Source: UBA9160 sp035489755
GTDB lineage: Bacteria; Myxococcota_A; UBA9160
Assembly (NCBI GenBank): GCA_035489755.1
Contig: DATGZK010000010.1
Location: forward strand, 1 to 64,000
Length of the DNA: 64,000 nt
Reading direction: 5' to 3'
Numbering within the stretch: position 1 is the stretch's first letter; the number at the start of each line of letters is the position of its first letter. The position numbers and the translations under genes were made by a program. Below the pieces are notes generated by a model. It saw only the letters and a program-made list of their open reading frames with translations, ran no database searches and was not told where the DNA came from. Shown here one piece after another: positions 16,180 through 25,375 of this stretch.

Positions 16180-18723
16180 GTGAATCGCATTCGCACCCGC
16201 GGAATGTTCCTGCTCGATGGTGACTCCAAATTCTTCGTGCGTGGCGTGTCCTACGGTCCCTTCCGCTCCAACCTCATGGGAGAGCCGTTTCCCGAGAAGG
16301 GTGCGGTGGAGCGCGACTTCGGACTCCTGCGCCAGCTCAACGCCAACACGATTCGCGTCTACCACATCCCTCCCCCCTGGCTGTGCGACCTCGCAGCGGA
16401 GTTCGGCCTGCGCATGATGGTCGGGATCCCTTGGGCGCAGCATGTGCGGTTCCTCGACGCAAAAGAAGATCGGGAGGAGGTCCGCGGCCGCGTGCGCGAA
16501 GCCGCAACGGCCCTGCGCAGCGTTCCAAATCTTCTGTCGCTGATGGTCGGCAACGAGGTTCCGCCCCAGGTCGTGCGCTGGTACGGGCCGTCGCGGCTGG
16601 AGGCCTTCTTGCAGGAGCTGACGGAGGTTGCCCACGAGGCGGATCCCCGGGCGCTCGTCTCCTACGCCAACTTCCCGATGTCCGAGTACCTCGAGCTCAA
16701 CTTCCTCGACTTCATCTCCTTCAACGTCTACTTGCACCGCGAAGCCGACTTCCGCCGCTACGTGGCCCGGCTCCAGAACGTGGCGGACTTTAAGCCGCTC
16801 CTGCTCTCAGAGTTCGGTGTCGACTCCGTGCGCGAGGGGCCGCAGGAGCAGGCGCGCATCGTGGCTTCAACCGTGGCCGCCGCCGCCGAGCTCGGATGCG
16901 CGGGGACAGTGGTCTTCTCCTTCACCGACGAGTGGCACACGGGGGGTCATGACATCTCGGACTGGTCCTTCGGCCTGGTCACCCGGGAGCGCAAACCCAA
17001 GCCCGCCTTCGAGGCGGTGCGCCAGATCTATCGCACCGAGCTGCCGGTGCCCCCCAACCCCGCCCCCAAGGTCTCCGTCGTGGTCTGCGCGTACAACGCA
17101 GAGAGCACGATGGAGGAATGCATGGAGTCGCTGCGACCCGCACGGGTTCACTATCCAAACTACGAGGTGATCGTCGTCGACGATGGGTCGACCGATCGCA
17201 CCAAGGAGATCGCCGAGCGCTATCCCGGCTATCGGCTGATCTCCCACGAGAACCGCGGGCTCTCGGTGGCGCGCAACGAGGGGATTCTTGCAGCCAAGGG
17301 CGAAATCGTCGCCTTCACCGATTCCGACTGCGCTGTCGATCCCGACTGGCTCAACTTCCTGGTGTACCGCCTGCTCTCGGAGCCGAGCTTCGCCGGCGTC
17401 GGCGGACCGAACCTTCCGCCGCCGGAATCCGACTGGGTGCAAGAGGTCGTGGCGCGTTCGCCGGGCGGACCCACCCACGTCCTTCTGACGGACTGGGAGG
17501 CCGAGCACATCCCCGGCTGCAACATGGCCTTCTGGCGCAAGCACCTGATCGATGTCGGTCTTTTCGACCCGATCTACCGTTCCGCCGGTGACGACGTCGA
17601 CCTGTGCTGGCGCCTGCAGAACGCCGGCCACAAGATCGGCTTCTCCGCCGCCGCGCTCGTCTGGCATCGCCGCCGGGCCACGGTCCGAGCGTACCTGAAT
17701 CAGCAAAAAGGCTACGGTCGCGCCGAGGCGCTGCTCTACTTCAAGCATCCCTACCGCTTCAATTTCCTCGGGAACTCGCGCTGGCTGGGGCGCATCTACA
17801 GCGATCTCGGTCCTGGGATCCTGGGGCGGCGCCCGATTATCTATTGGGGACCCTTCGGCAACGGGCTGTTCCAGACGCTGTATGAGGCGCCCTCCTCGCT
17901 CCTGCGACACTTGCCTGCGACGCTGGAGTGGAACCTCACCGGACTCGGGCTGACCCTGGTCGGCGTTCTCGCGTACGGCGTGGGCATCCCCCTGCCGACG
18001 TTCGTCTTGGGCGGGCTCACGCTCCTTGGCCTTTCGATCGCGCAGGCCGTGTATACGGCGCTCCAGGTCGACGTGGAGGGAGTCCCCGTCGCACCGTGGC
18101 GGGCGCGCCTTTTGATCGCAGCGCTCAACTACCTCGGTCCCTTCATGCGGGCGATCGAACGCAATCGCTACCGCATGCAGGGCCTCTCGCGGGTCGAACG
18201 CATTCGATTCCCGAGCCTGCGCCAGAAGCCCGACGTGGACATTTTGCGCCGGCGCTACGTGCTCTCCTACTGGAACGAGACGGGCATCGAGAAGGGCGCC
18301 TGCATCTCCGCGCTCGTCGATTTCCTGCGGCCCCGCAAGTACCCGATCATCCTCGACAACGGCTGGGAGCCGTGGGACGTGTCGATCGCCCGGGGCATCT
18401 GGGTGCGCTCCGAGGTGAAGGTGCTGATCGAGAACCACGGCGGCGCAAAGCGCCAGGTCGACGTGGGCGTGCGGATCCGCCAGACCACCCTCGCCAAAGG
18501 CGTCCAAGCGCTCACCGCGTTTGCGGCGCTGCTCGCCTTCGTGGGCGGCCAGTCCCTGCTCGGCGCCGAGCTGGTCGCCGCGGTCGTGGGCACAGCCGGT
18601 TTCCTCGCCTACCAGGGGTATCGCCTCGGCCGGACCCTGTGGCACGCTGTTGAGATCACCTTCCAGTCGCTGCCGCTAGACCCGCTGCGGCCCGAGCGCA
18701 CCGGGACCGCGCCTCAGGGCTGA
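16180..18723 (+). CDS. Fused glycoside hydrolase (GH2-like TIM barrel) and family-2 glycosyltransferase, membrane protein
   Basis: 847-residue bifunctional protein. Residues 1-290 resemble a clan-A glycosidase barrel: FVRGVSYGPF at the start, candidate acid/base E126 in VGNEVP and nucleophile E211 in LLLSEFG. Residues 298-560 form a GT2 (GT-A) domain: VSVVVCAYNA, VDDGSTD (D334/D335), DSD at 381-383, HIPGCNMAFW and the acceptor-site GDDVDLCWRL. Hydrophobic segments near 590-660 and 765-800 anchor it in the inner membrane. The same frame is open from 16057, but GTG 16180 has AAGGGG at 16166-16171 and lies beyond a hairpin. It overlaps the ABC exporter gene by 1 base. Polymer synthesis coupled to trimming is likely. 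Confidence 0.82.
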   Translation: MNRIRTRGMFLLDGDSKFFVRGVSYGPFRSNLMGEPFPEKGAVERDFGLLRQLNANTIRVYHIPPPWLCDLAAEFGLRMMVGIPWAQHVRFLDAKEDREEVRGRVREAATALRSVPNLLSLMVGNEVPPQVVRWYGPSRLEAFLQELTEVAHEADPRALVSYANFPMSEYLELNFLDFISFNVYLHREADFRRYVARLQNVADFKPLLLSEFGVDSVREGPQEQARIVASTVAAAAELGCAGTVVFSFTDEWHTGGHDISDWSFGLVTRERKPKPAFEAVRQIYRTELPVPPNPAPKVSVVVCAYNAESTMEECMESLRPARVHYPNYEVIVVDDGSTDRTKEIAERYPGYRLISHENRGLSVARNEGILAAKGEIVAFTDSDCAVDPDWLNFLVYRLLSEPSFAGVGGPNLPPPESDWVQEVVARSPGGPTHVLLTDWEAEHIPGCNMAFWRKHLIDVGLFDPIYRSAGDDVDLCWRLQNAGHKIGFSAAALVWHRRRATVRAYLNQQKGYGRAEALLYFKHPYRFNFLGNSRWLGRIYSDLGPGILGRRPIIYWGPFGNGLFQTLYEAPSSLLRHLPATLEWNLTGLGLTLVGVLAYGVGIPLPTFVLGGLTLLGLSIAQAVYTALQVDVEGVPVAPWRARLLIAALNYLGPFMRAIERNRYRMQGLSRVERIRFPSLRQKPDVDILRRRYVLSYWNETGIEKGACISALVDFLRPRKYPIILDNGWEPWDVSIARGIWVRSEVKVLIENHGGAKRQVDVGVRIRQTTLAKGVQALTAFAALLAFVGGQSLLGAELVAAVVGTAGFLAYQGYRLGRTLWHAVEITFQSLPLDPLRPERTGTAPQG

Positions 18724-20516
18724 TGAGCATCTACCGCCGCGTCGGCCGCTACCTGCGGCCCCACCGGACGCGCTTCGTTCTGGCTCTCTCCCTCGTCGCC
18801 CTGAGCGCCGTCCTCGAGATCGGAAAGCCTTGGCCGCTCAAGATCGTGGTGGACCAGGTGCTGGGCGGGAAGCCGCTCGCGCTCCCGTGGGCGCGCAATC
18901 TCGACTCCCTTTCCCTCCTCGCAGCCGCCTGCGTGGGCCTGCTCGCGCTCCAGGGGACGCTTGCCTTGCTGGGCGTTTACCTGAACCGACTCACCATCGG
19001 CATCGGCCAGCGCATGGTGAGCGACCTGCGTGCGCAGCTCCTGGCCCATCTCCAGCGCATGTCCCTCGGCTTCTTCGGCCGCAGGCCAAGCCAGGATCTC
19101 GTCTATCGGGTGGCCTTCGATACGTACGCCGTGCAGTCCATGGCGATGAATGGCCTGTTCCCGTTTGTCACTGCGGTCGTGCTCTTGCTCGGAATGACGG
19201 CCGTCATGGTCCGCATGAACCCGCTCCTTGCCGGGATCTTCCTCGCCGTGGCGCCGCTGCTCTTCGTGACGATCCGTACCGTCGGACGGCGCATCACGAC
19301 CCTCGCCACCGAGCAGCGCGAGACGGAGAGCCGATTTCTTTCGGAGACACAGCGTGGCGTCGGAGCCATTCAGGTCGTGCAGGCCTTCACCGCCGAGGCG
19401 CGCGAGCGCGCGCGCGTGATGGACGCCTCCTCCCGGGCGCTCGGCTCCGCGTTTCGGCTCTACGTCTTCGAGACCAGCTATTCGGGAATCGTGAACGTCC
19501 TGATCGCCCTCGGCACGGCCGGGGTGCTCTACGTGGGAGGCCGGCTCGCGCTCTCGGGCACGCTTTCTGCCGGCGACATCATCGTGTTCGTGACGTATCT
19601 GGCGTCCCTGTACGGCCCCATCAACTCGATCTCGCAGACCATGGGGCTCATCCAGGGCTCTGCGGCGGGGGCGCGCAGGGTGTTTGAAATCCTCGATGCG
19701 GAACCCGAGGTGAAGGACGCGCCGAATGCACGCCCTCTTCACGCAGTGCGCGGCGAGGTGCGCTTCGAGGACGTCGGTTTCGCGTACGGCGGCGAGAGCG
19801 ATCCCGGCTTTAGCCTCGAGGGCGTGTCCTTCGAGGCGCCGGCGGGGACTCTGGTCGCGCTCGTGGGGCCGACGGGCGCGGGCAAGAGCACCCTCGTGTC
19901 CCTGCTCCCGCGTTTCTACGATCCCGTGTACGGCCGCGTGCTGCTGGACGGCTCCGATCTAAGGGAGCTTCAGGTGCAGACGCTTCGCGCAACGATCGGC
20001 ATCGTGCCCCAGTCGCCCGTGCTCTTTCCCGCAACGCTCGAGGACAACATTCGCTACGGTCGGCCCGAGGCCTCGTCCGAAGAGCTGCATCACGCCGCCG
20101 AGCTCGCGGGAGTCCTGCAGTTCGTCGCCACGTTGCCGCAGGGCATGGCGACTCCCGTCGGTCCCGAGGGCCAGGCCCTCTCCCAGGGCCAGATGCAGCG
20201 CATCACGATCGCCCGCGCGCTCGTCAAGGACCCGCGCATCCTGATCCTCGACGAGCCGACCTCGGCCCTGGACGCGGAGACGGAGGCCTTCGTGATGCGA
20301 GGCATCGAGCGTGCGATGAAGGGACGCACCACCTTCGTGATCGCGCATCGACTCTCGACCGTCCGGCGCGCCGACCTTTTGCTCGTGCTCGAAGCCGGTC
20401 ATCTGGTGGAGCAGGGAACCTACGAGACCCTGCGTCGCGCGGGCGGACTGTTTCAGCGCCTGCACGAGGCGCAGTTCTTGCTCACGCCGGATGCGGCGGC
20501 GGAGGGAGCCTCATGA
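18723..20516 (+). CDS. ABC exporter, fused permease-ATPase (MsbA/NdvA-like)
   Basis: 597-residue half-transporter. Six-helix membrane domain about 1-320 (hydrophobic stretches near 20-40, 60-80, 140-180 and 245-285), then a nucleotide-binding domain with Walker A GPTGAGKST, signature LSQGQMQR (a variant of LSGGQ), Walker B ILILDEPTSALD and a switch His in IAHRLST. It would act as a homodimer exporting a lipid-linked or oligosaccharide product. Start ATG 18723 shares its A with the TGA stop of the GH-GT2 gene, and its own stop overlaps the next gene (ATGA), so glycan synthesis and export are tightly coupled. Confidence 0.92.
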   Translation: MSIYRRVGRYLRPHRTRFVLALSLVALSAVLEIGKPWPLKIVVDQVLGGKPLALPWARNLDSLSLLAAACVGLLALQGTLALLGVYLNRLTIGIGQRMVSDLRAQLLAHLQRMSLGFFGRRPSQDLVYRVAFDTYAVQSMAMNGLFPFVTAVVLLLGMTAVMVRMNPLLAGIFLAVAPLLFVTIRTVGRRITTLATEQRETESRFLSETQRGVGAIQVVQAFTAEARERARVMDASSRALGSAFRLYVFETSYSGIVNVLIALGTAGVLYVGGRLALSGTLSAGDIIVFVTYLASLYGPINSISQTMGLIQGSAAGARRVFEILDAEPEVKDAPNARPLHAVRGEVRFEDVGFAYGGESDPGFSLEGVSFEAPAGTLVALVGPTGAGKSTLVSLLPRFYDPVYGRVLLDGSDLRELQVQTLRATIGIVPQSPVLFPATLEDNIRYGRPEASSEELHHAAELAGVLQFVATLPQGMATPVGPEGQALSQGQMQRITIARALVKDPRILILDEPTSALDAETEAFVMRGIERAMKGRTTFVIAHRLSTVRRADLLLVLEAGHLVEQGTYETLRRAGGLFQRLHEAQFLLTPDAAAEGAS

Positions 20517-21664
20517 AGCGCGTCGTCGTCCTCGGTCTCATGGGTCAATACCCGCTCGGCGGGATGGCCTGGCAGGTGCTGCATCACGTGATTGGGCTGC
20601 GTCGACTCGGCGTCGAGTGTTTTTACATCGAGGACTCGGGCGCCCCGCCCTACTCCCCGCGCGAGCAGTCCGTGGTGGGGAGTGCGCGAGAGAACGTGCG
20701 CTTCTTGCGCGAAACCTTCCGTCGCTACGACCTTGCGGATGCCTGGTCCTACTACGATTCACTCACCCGGCGCTGGTTCGGCATCCAAAAGGCGCGCGTT
20801 CAAGAGCTGCTCGAGCACGCCGACGCCATCGTGAACCTGTGCGGTGCGTCGCGCCCCGACCCCGCGCGACGGCGCAAAGGCTGCATGATCTACATCGAAA
20901 CCGATCCGATCCTCGAGCAAATCAAGTACGCGCAGGGCGATCCCGAAACCCGGGAGTTCTTGCACGCACACGACGTGCACTTTACCTACGGCTGGAACAT
21001 CGGAACGCGAGGCTGCCGGGTTCCCGCCGGCGACATCGCCTGGCGCAAGACCCACCCCCCGGTGGTGGTCGACCTGTGGGAGTCGGCCCCGAAGCCAAGG
21101 GGCGACTGGCGTACCATCGCCACCTACCGCAACAAAGGCAAAGACGTGGTGATTGATGGCGAAACCTACTTCTGGTCGAAGCACCCGAACTTCGACCGTG
21201 TCATGGATCTCCCGTCGAAGACGAAGGAGCGGCTCGAGCTGGCGCTGGTCTCCCCCACCCCGGAGCTGCGCGAGCGATTCCTCTCTCACGGCTGGAAGCT
21301 CGAAGACCCCTACCGCATCTCCCACGGCGCCGGGGTTTATCGCCGCTACATCCAGGGCGCGAAGGGCGAGTTCTCCGTGGAAAAGGACGACCAGACTCGC
21401 CTCAAGGTGGGCTGGTTCAGCGACCGAAGCGTTTGCTTCCTTGGGGCGGGTCGCCCCTGCGTGCTGCAGGACACGGGCTTCGGCGCCCGCGTGCCCACCG
21501 GGACCGGCCTCGTGGCCTGGTCGACCCCCGAGGAGGCGGCGGAAGCGCTGGAGCGCGTCGGGCGTGACTACAGCCGCCATGCCGCGAACGCCCTCGCGAT
21601 TGCGCGGGAGTACTTCGATACCAGCGTCCTGCTGCCGCCCATCCTAGAGGCTGCCGGGGTCTAG
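20513..21664 (+). CDS. Putative GT-B-type glycosyltransferase
   Basis: 383 residues. The N-terminal MKRVVVLGLMGQYPLGGMAWQVLHHVIGLRRLGVECFYIED resembles the first Rossmann half of GT-B transferases. The C-terminal part has GWFSDRSVCFLGAGRPCVLQDTGFG followed by VPTGTGLVAWSTPEEA, which resembles the sugar-nucleotide-binding end of GT1/GT4-like enzymes. The GT-B EX7E motif is not clean, so the assignment is by layout. It overlaps the ABC exporter gene by 4 bases and completes a three-gene coupled unit for a surface carbohydrate. No signal or membrane segment is visible. Confidence 0.65.
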   Translation: MKRVVVLGLMGQYPLGGMAWQVLHHVIGLRRLGVECFYIEDSGAPPYSPREQSVVGSARENVRFLRETFRRYDLADAWSYYDSLTRRWFGIQKARVQELLEHADAIVNLCGASRPDPARRRKGCMIYIETDPILEQIKYAQGDPETREFLHAHDVHFTYGWNIGTRGCRVPAGDIAWRKTHPPVVVDLWESAPKPRGDWRTIATYRNKGKDVVIDGETYFWSKHPNFDRVMDLPSKTKERLELALVSPTPELRERFLSHGWKLEDPYRISHGAGVYRRYIQGAKGEFSVEKDDQTRLKVGWFSDRSVCFLGAGRPCVLQDTGFGARVPTGTGLVAWSTPEEAAEALERVGRDYSRHAANALAIAREYFDTSVLLPPILEAAGV

Positions 21665-21728
21665 ATCACAGATCTGGGGAGCGGCCTACCGATGAGTCTC
21701 TCACGACCGATCCTGCAGGAGGGATGCC

Positions 21729-22991
21729 GTGGGGGTGACCACAAGGGCCAAGCTCGCTTTTCTGGGCGCGCTCTGTTGCGCCGCGCCCTGGGCGATCGGA
21801 GCCGCTACGGATTCGCCGAGCCCGGAGGGGGCAGCGGCCCTCGCCTATCAGGGTCGCACGCAGGAGGCGGAGGCGATGCTCGCCGAGGCAAGGCCGGCGG
21901 GCGCAGCGATCTTCGTGAAGGCTTGCCTCGAGCTCGATGCCGGAAACCCGAAGGGAGCCGCTGCCCGCTTGCGCGCCCTTTCCGCCGAGGGGGCCGGCAG
22001 CGCAGAGGTGCGGCTTGCTGAGGTGTTGGCCGAGCGCCGGGCGCGGGACCCGCACGAGCGCTGGCTCGACTCCTTCTTCGAGGCCTGGCGTGTGGTCGGC
22101 ACCGGTACCCCGCTCGCCGCGACGCCGGTCAAGAACTGGACGCGAAACGTCTCCGAGGGTTCGCGGCCCCTTCCCGGACTTCCCAACGATCTCTTCTGGC
22201 GCGCGATGCTAAAGGCCGAGCCCGAACTGACGGGGCTGCTGAGCGTCCAGGCGCAGGCCGAGACCCCCGCCCGCAAGCTCCTGCTGCTCGCGCAGCTCGG
22301 TGCCATCCCCCAGCACGATGCGCCCGCCGCGCGCGCACTCCACAGGTCGCTCCTCGCGGAGCTCCAGCGCACGAACCCCGACGAGAGCGCCTATGCGCTG
22401 ATGGCCCTGCTCGACGAGGGCGACGCCGCCGCGCCGCTCTCCGAGCGCGAAGTGGCAGGGCTCGAGGTCGCAGTGCGAAAGCCCCGTTTTGGACCTTCCA
22501 TGCGCTCGCTCTATCGCGAGTTCCGCGCCGACCCCATGCTTTCCGCCGACGATCGGGCAACGGACTGGGCGTTCGCCGCAGCGAGCCGAGCTTTCCCGGA
22601 GGCTCCGGGAACGCTCTATCTGCGTGCCAAGGCCAGCGAGCTCGCAGGCGCACCCGCGCTGCTCCCTCGACTCGCCGCGATTCTCGAGCGGGTGGGTCAC
22701 CAGCTCGTGGGCCAGGAGTCGATGCGTGCGAATCTCCTCGGCAGTCAGCTCCTCGTCGGAAGCGCGGAGCTGCGCGGCGACAACCAGGCCATCGAGCGCG
22801 GCCGCTCCACCCGTCAGGATTGGCGGGCGCTCTATGACGCGGGCAAGGAGCGCTTGGACTACCTCGAAGGCTGGCCGCTCCCGTCGCTGCGACGCGAGCT
22901 CCTGACGCGTTCGGCCGAGGACGAAGTCGCGCTCTTCCATGAACTCGCACTCCTTCCGTCCGTGGAGGAGACGCTGCCCGCATCGCGCTAA
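21729..22991 (+). CDS. Secreted or periplasmic helical (TPR-like) protein, function unknown
   Basis: 420 residues with a signal peptide: MGVTTRAKLAFLGALCCAAPWAIGA, cleavage near residue 25. The rest is Ala/Leu/Arg-rich alpha-helical, with tetratricopeptide-like pairs (AAALAYQGRTQEAEAMLAEA, KACLELDAGNPKGAAARL). GTG 21729 has AGGAGG about 7 nt upstream. It follows the glycosyltransferase gene by 64 bases on the same strand, so it may be a periplasmic factor of the glycan locus. I recognise no named family. Confidence 0.65.
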   Translation: MGVTTRAKLAFLGALCCAAPWAIGAATDSPSPEGAAALAYQGRTQEAEAMLAEARPAGAAIFVKACLELDAGNPKGAAARLRALSAEGAGSAEVRLAEVLAERRARDPHERWLDSFFEAWRVVGTGTPLAATPVKNWTRNVSEGSRPLPGLPNDLFWRAMLKAEPELTGLLSVQAQAETPARKLLLLAQLGAIPQHDAPAARALHRSLLAELQRTNPDESAYALMALLDEGDAAAPLSEREVAGLEVAVRKPRFGPSMRSLYREFRADPMLSADDRATDWAFAAASRAFPEAPGTLYLRAKASELAGAPALLPRLAAILERVGHQLVGQESMRANLLGSQLLVGSAELRGDNQAIERGRSTRQDWRALYDAGKERLDYLEGWPLPSLRRELLTRSAEDEVALFHELALLPSVEETLPASR

Positions 22992-23186
22992 GCCCCTGCA
23001 AAGGCCGGCCTACCTGGGCTCCTGCGCGAGAGGTGTCGTGTCGCGTACCGGACGCCCTCTTCGGTCCGTCACGCCGCGAAGCTCGCACAAGGCGCAGCCG
23101 CACCCGAGCGCAGGCCGGACACTTCGTCGCGTTACGACGCTCGCTCGACTGCGCGCATCGCGCGGCCGCAGGCAGAGCCGGATGCC

Positions 23187-23222
23187 TCGACAAGATTTCT
23201 GAAACGTGTTCTAATATTGGCG
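23187..23222 (+). promoter_or_regulatory. Promoter and KstR-type operator of the tetR-Rieske-ltp-fad operon
   Basis: Predicted -35 TCGACA (23187-23192), 17-bp spacer and -10 TCTAAT (23210-23215), each one mismatch from consensus. TGAAACGTGTTCTA at 23200-23213 fits the mycobacterial KstR operator TNNAACNNGTTNNA exactly and overlaps the -10, an arrangement suited to repression. A start site about 7 nt after the -10 would fall on or next to GTG 23222, so the message may be leaderless; no Shine-Dalgarno precedes that GTG. Confidence 0.72.
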
Positions 23223-23935
23223 TGACCACCCCCGTGCGCAGTTCCGCCGCTGCGTCGCGCCCTCGCGGTGCAGGTCGGCGCCGGCTTGCGGCGGCCGACA
23301 CTGCGGCTGCGGCGCAGCCCGCGCCGCTCGTCGCAGGGCTTGCCGCAAGCCAGGTTCGTCGGATGCGCCGCATCGTCGACGCTGCGGTGCGTCTGGCCGA
23401 GCAAGGCGGCTTCGACGGCGTGCGGCTGCGTGACGTGGCCGAGGCCTCGGACGTCGCGCTCGGCACGCTCTACAAGTACTTCCGCAGCAAGGAGGACATC
23501 CTCCTGTTCGCGCTGGCGGAGGAAATGGAGCGCCTTGAAGCCGCGATCGCCGCGCGCCCGATCCAGGGAGGCGCGTGCCTCGACCGCGTGGTCGCGTTCT
23601 TTGCCCGCGCCACGACCGGCCTCACCCGGCGCCCTCAGTTCGCGCGGGCGGTCCTGCGCTCCATCTCAGCCGGCGACTCGGACATGGCCGTCAAGGTGGC
23701 GGGCTTTATGATGCGGATGACGCGTCTCATCGTCGCCGCGCAGCGCGGGGAGGTGCCGAACCTCGCCGCTCCGGTCGACGCTCCGGTGGGTGCGGAACGC
23801 GAGCGGCAGATCGCCTTCGTGCTGACCCACTTCTGGTTTTCTTCGCTTTCGGGCTGGGCGGGCGGACTCCACAGCGCGCGCACGGTGGCCGAGCAGCTCC
23901 GCATGGCGGCGGCGCTCCTGATTGAAGAGGAGTAA
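23222..23935 (+). CDS. TetR-family transcriptional regulator, KstR-like
   Basis: 237 residues: an Ala/Arg/Pro-rich extension of about 45 residues, then a TetR helix-turn-helix (RRIVDAAVRLAEQGGFDGVRL, then DVALGTLYKYFRSKEDILLF). The domain order and several stretches resemble KstR of Mycobacterium (RILDA, VADxADVAVGTLYRYFPSK, WLSNLLAWL near the C-terminus), here FWFSSLSGW. KstR represses sterol catabolism and is relieved by 3-oxo-cholestenoyl-CoA-type ligands. The frame is open from 23033, but GTG 23222 fits the promoter. Its own promoter carries a KstR-type site, so autoregulation is expected. It is followed 3 bases later by the Rieske gene. Confidence 0.8.
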   Translation: MTTPVRSSAAASRPRGAGRRRLAAADTAAAAQPAPLVAGLAASQVRRMRRIVDAAVRLAEQGGFDGVRLRDVAEASDVALGTLYKYFRSKEDILLFALAEEMERLEAAIAARPIQGGACLDRVVAFFARATTGLTRRPQFARAVLRSISAGDSDMAVKVAGFMMRMTRLIVAAQRGEVPNLAAPVDAPVGAERERQIAFVLTHFWFSSLSGWAGGLHSARTVAEQLRMAAALLIEEE

Positions 23936-23938
23936 TCC

Positions 23939-24904
23939 ATGTCACGCTTTCCCTTCCCGCGATATCCCAACGGCTGGTTCCAGGTGGCCTACAGCGATGA
24001 GATTGCGAAGAGCTCCGTGCACCGCTTCCAGTACTTCGGACAGGAGCTTGTGGCATTCCGCGGTGAGAACGGAGTCCTGCGCGTCCTCGATGCCTACTGC
24101 CCCCACCTCGGTGCGCACCTGGCCATCGGCGGCAAGGTCGTCGGCAACACGATTCGCTGTCCTTTCCACGGCTGGCGCCTCGACGGAGACGGCCAGTGTG
24201 TCGAGGTCCCCTACGCGAAGAAGATTCCGCCCAAGGCAAAGACCCGGGCGTGGCCGGTCACCGAACGCAACGGCCTCGTCATGCTCTGGCACCATGCCGA
24301 GGACAAGGCGCCCGAGTGGCAGATCCCGGAGCTCGGCGAGTACGGCAGTCCGGACTGGACGGAGTACAAACGGCTGCGCTGGAAGATCCGAACCCACAAC
24401 CAGGAGATGGCGGAGAACGCCGTCGATCGGGCCCACTTCCGCTACGTCCACGGCATGCTCGACGTTCCGGAATCGAAGGCCGAGGCGGACGGCGAGGTCT
24501 TGCGCGTCGTGTCCAAAGGCAAGATGGGAACGCCCCGCGGCGCGATCGACGGGCAGATCGCCTCGATCTCCCACGGCTTTGGCTTTTCCCTCACGCGCTT
24601 TACCGGGATCATCGAGACCCTGCTCGTGGCCTCTGTCGCTCCAATCGATGCGGAGGATGTCGACGTACGCTTCTCGTTCACCGTGAAGAAGATGGGCAAT
24701 GACGACGTGACGCAACGGGTGGGCGGCGCGCTCATCGCGGACATCGAGAAGCAGATGGGCGAAGACAAGCCGATCTGGGAGAACAAGGTCTTCATGCCGC
24801 GGCCCATCCTATGCGATGGGGACGGCCCGATCGCGCTCTTCCGGCGCTGGTGCCAGCAGTTCTACACCTGGCCCGCAGGCGCGTCCGGCGCGGCGCTGGC
24901 GTGA
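23939..24904 (+). CDS. Rieske non-heme iron oxygenase, KshA / DAF36-Neverland-like sterol oxygenase
   Basis: 321-residue terminal oxygenase. Rieske [2Fe-2S] ligands are in AYCPHLGAHL and RCPFHGWRL (CxH...CxxH); the mononuclear iron facial triad is in ENAVDRAHFRYVH (D-x2-H-x4-H). The opening YPNGWFQVAYSDE and VPYAKKIPPKAK resemble both 3-ketosteroid 9-alpha-hydroxylase KshA and the cholesterol 7-desaturase family, and sequence alone does not separate them. Either way a steroid-ring substrate is likely given the ltp/fad neighbours. It needs a reductase; none is encoded here. ATG 23939 has GAGGAG upstream and follows tetR closely. Confidence 0.82.
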   Translation: MSRFPFPRYPNGWFQVAYSDEIAKSSVHRFQYFGQELVAFRGENGVLRVLDAYCPHLGAHLAIGGKVVGNTIRCPFHGWRLDGDGQCVEVPYAKKIPPKAKTRAWPVTERNGLVMLWHHAEDKAPEWQIPELGEYGSPDWTEYKRLRWKIRTHNQEMAENAVDRAHFRYVHGMLDVPESKAEADGEVLRVVSKGKMGTPRGAIDGQIASISHGFGFSLTRFTGIIETLLVASVAPIDAEDVDVRFSFTVKKMGNDDVTQRVGGALIADIEKQMGEDKPIWENKVFMPRPILCDGDGPIALFRRWCQQFYTWPAGASGAALA

Positions 24905-24911
24905 GCGCGCC

Positions 24912-25364
24912 ATGGCTTCGGCAACGCAAAGCCAAGGTCGGCTGACCGCACCCCACATTCTCGAGTACCCCTACAGGCGCAGCGTGGGTCCCGTGCTCTC
25001 TCGCTTTTTCACGGGCCTGCGCGACGGCGAGATTGTGGCGGGCCGCAGCTCCGACGGACGGCTGCTCGTGCCACCGCCCGAATACGACCCGGCGACCGGG
25101 GAGCCGCTCACGGAGTTTGCGCGTGTCGCCGACGCCGGAAGCGTTCTGTCCTGGACCTGGATCACGGCGCCAAAGCGCGCGCATCCCTTCCAGCGTCCGT
25201 TCGCCTGGGCGCTCGTTAAGCTCGACGGCGCGGACTCCGCTCTGCTGCACGCGATTGACGTCGAAAGCGACTCGCGCCTGCGGACCGGGCTCCGCGTGCG
25301 CGCCCGCTGGCGCCGCGAGCGCGTCGGCGACATCCACGACATCGAGTGCTTCGAGCCCTTCTAG
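24912..25364 (+). CDS. DUF35 OB-fold protein lacking the zinc-ribbon cysteines
   Basis: 150 residues with the N-terminal helix and C-terminal OB-fold of DUF35/ChsH2-type acyl-CoA-binding proteins (YRRSVGPVLSRFFTGLRDGEI; VLSWTWITAPKRAHPFQRPFAWALVKLDGA). Where partners carry CxxC-x(n)-CxxC, this one reads GRSSDGRLLVPPPEYDPATG, so no zinc can be bound there. DUF35 proteins associate with Ltp-type thiolase-fold enzymes and complete their active sites. It stands directly before a zinc-binding DUF35 paralogue and two ltp genes, so the pairs may form one complex. It starts 7 bases after the Rieske gene. Confidence 0.78.
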   Translation: MASATQSQGRLTAPHILEYPYRRSVGPVLSRFFTGLRDGEIVAGRSSDGRLLVPPPEYDPATGEPLTEFARVADAGSVLSWTWITAPKRAHPFQRPFAWALVKLDGADSALLHAIDVESDSRLRTGLRVRARWRRERVGDIHDIECFEPF

Positions 25365-25375
25365 CGGAGATCGCG

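Noticed and set aside
16867..18645. 592-codon minus-strand open frame under the GH-GT2 gene
   Set aside because: No recognisable motif; the plus strand encodes clear GT2 and glycosidase motifs here.
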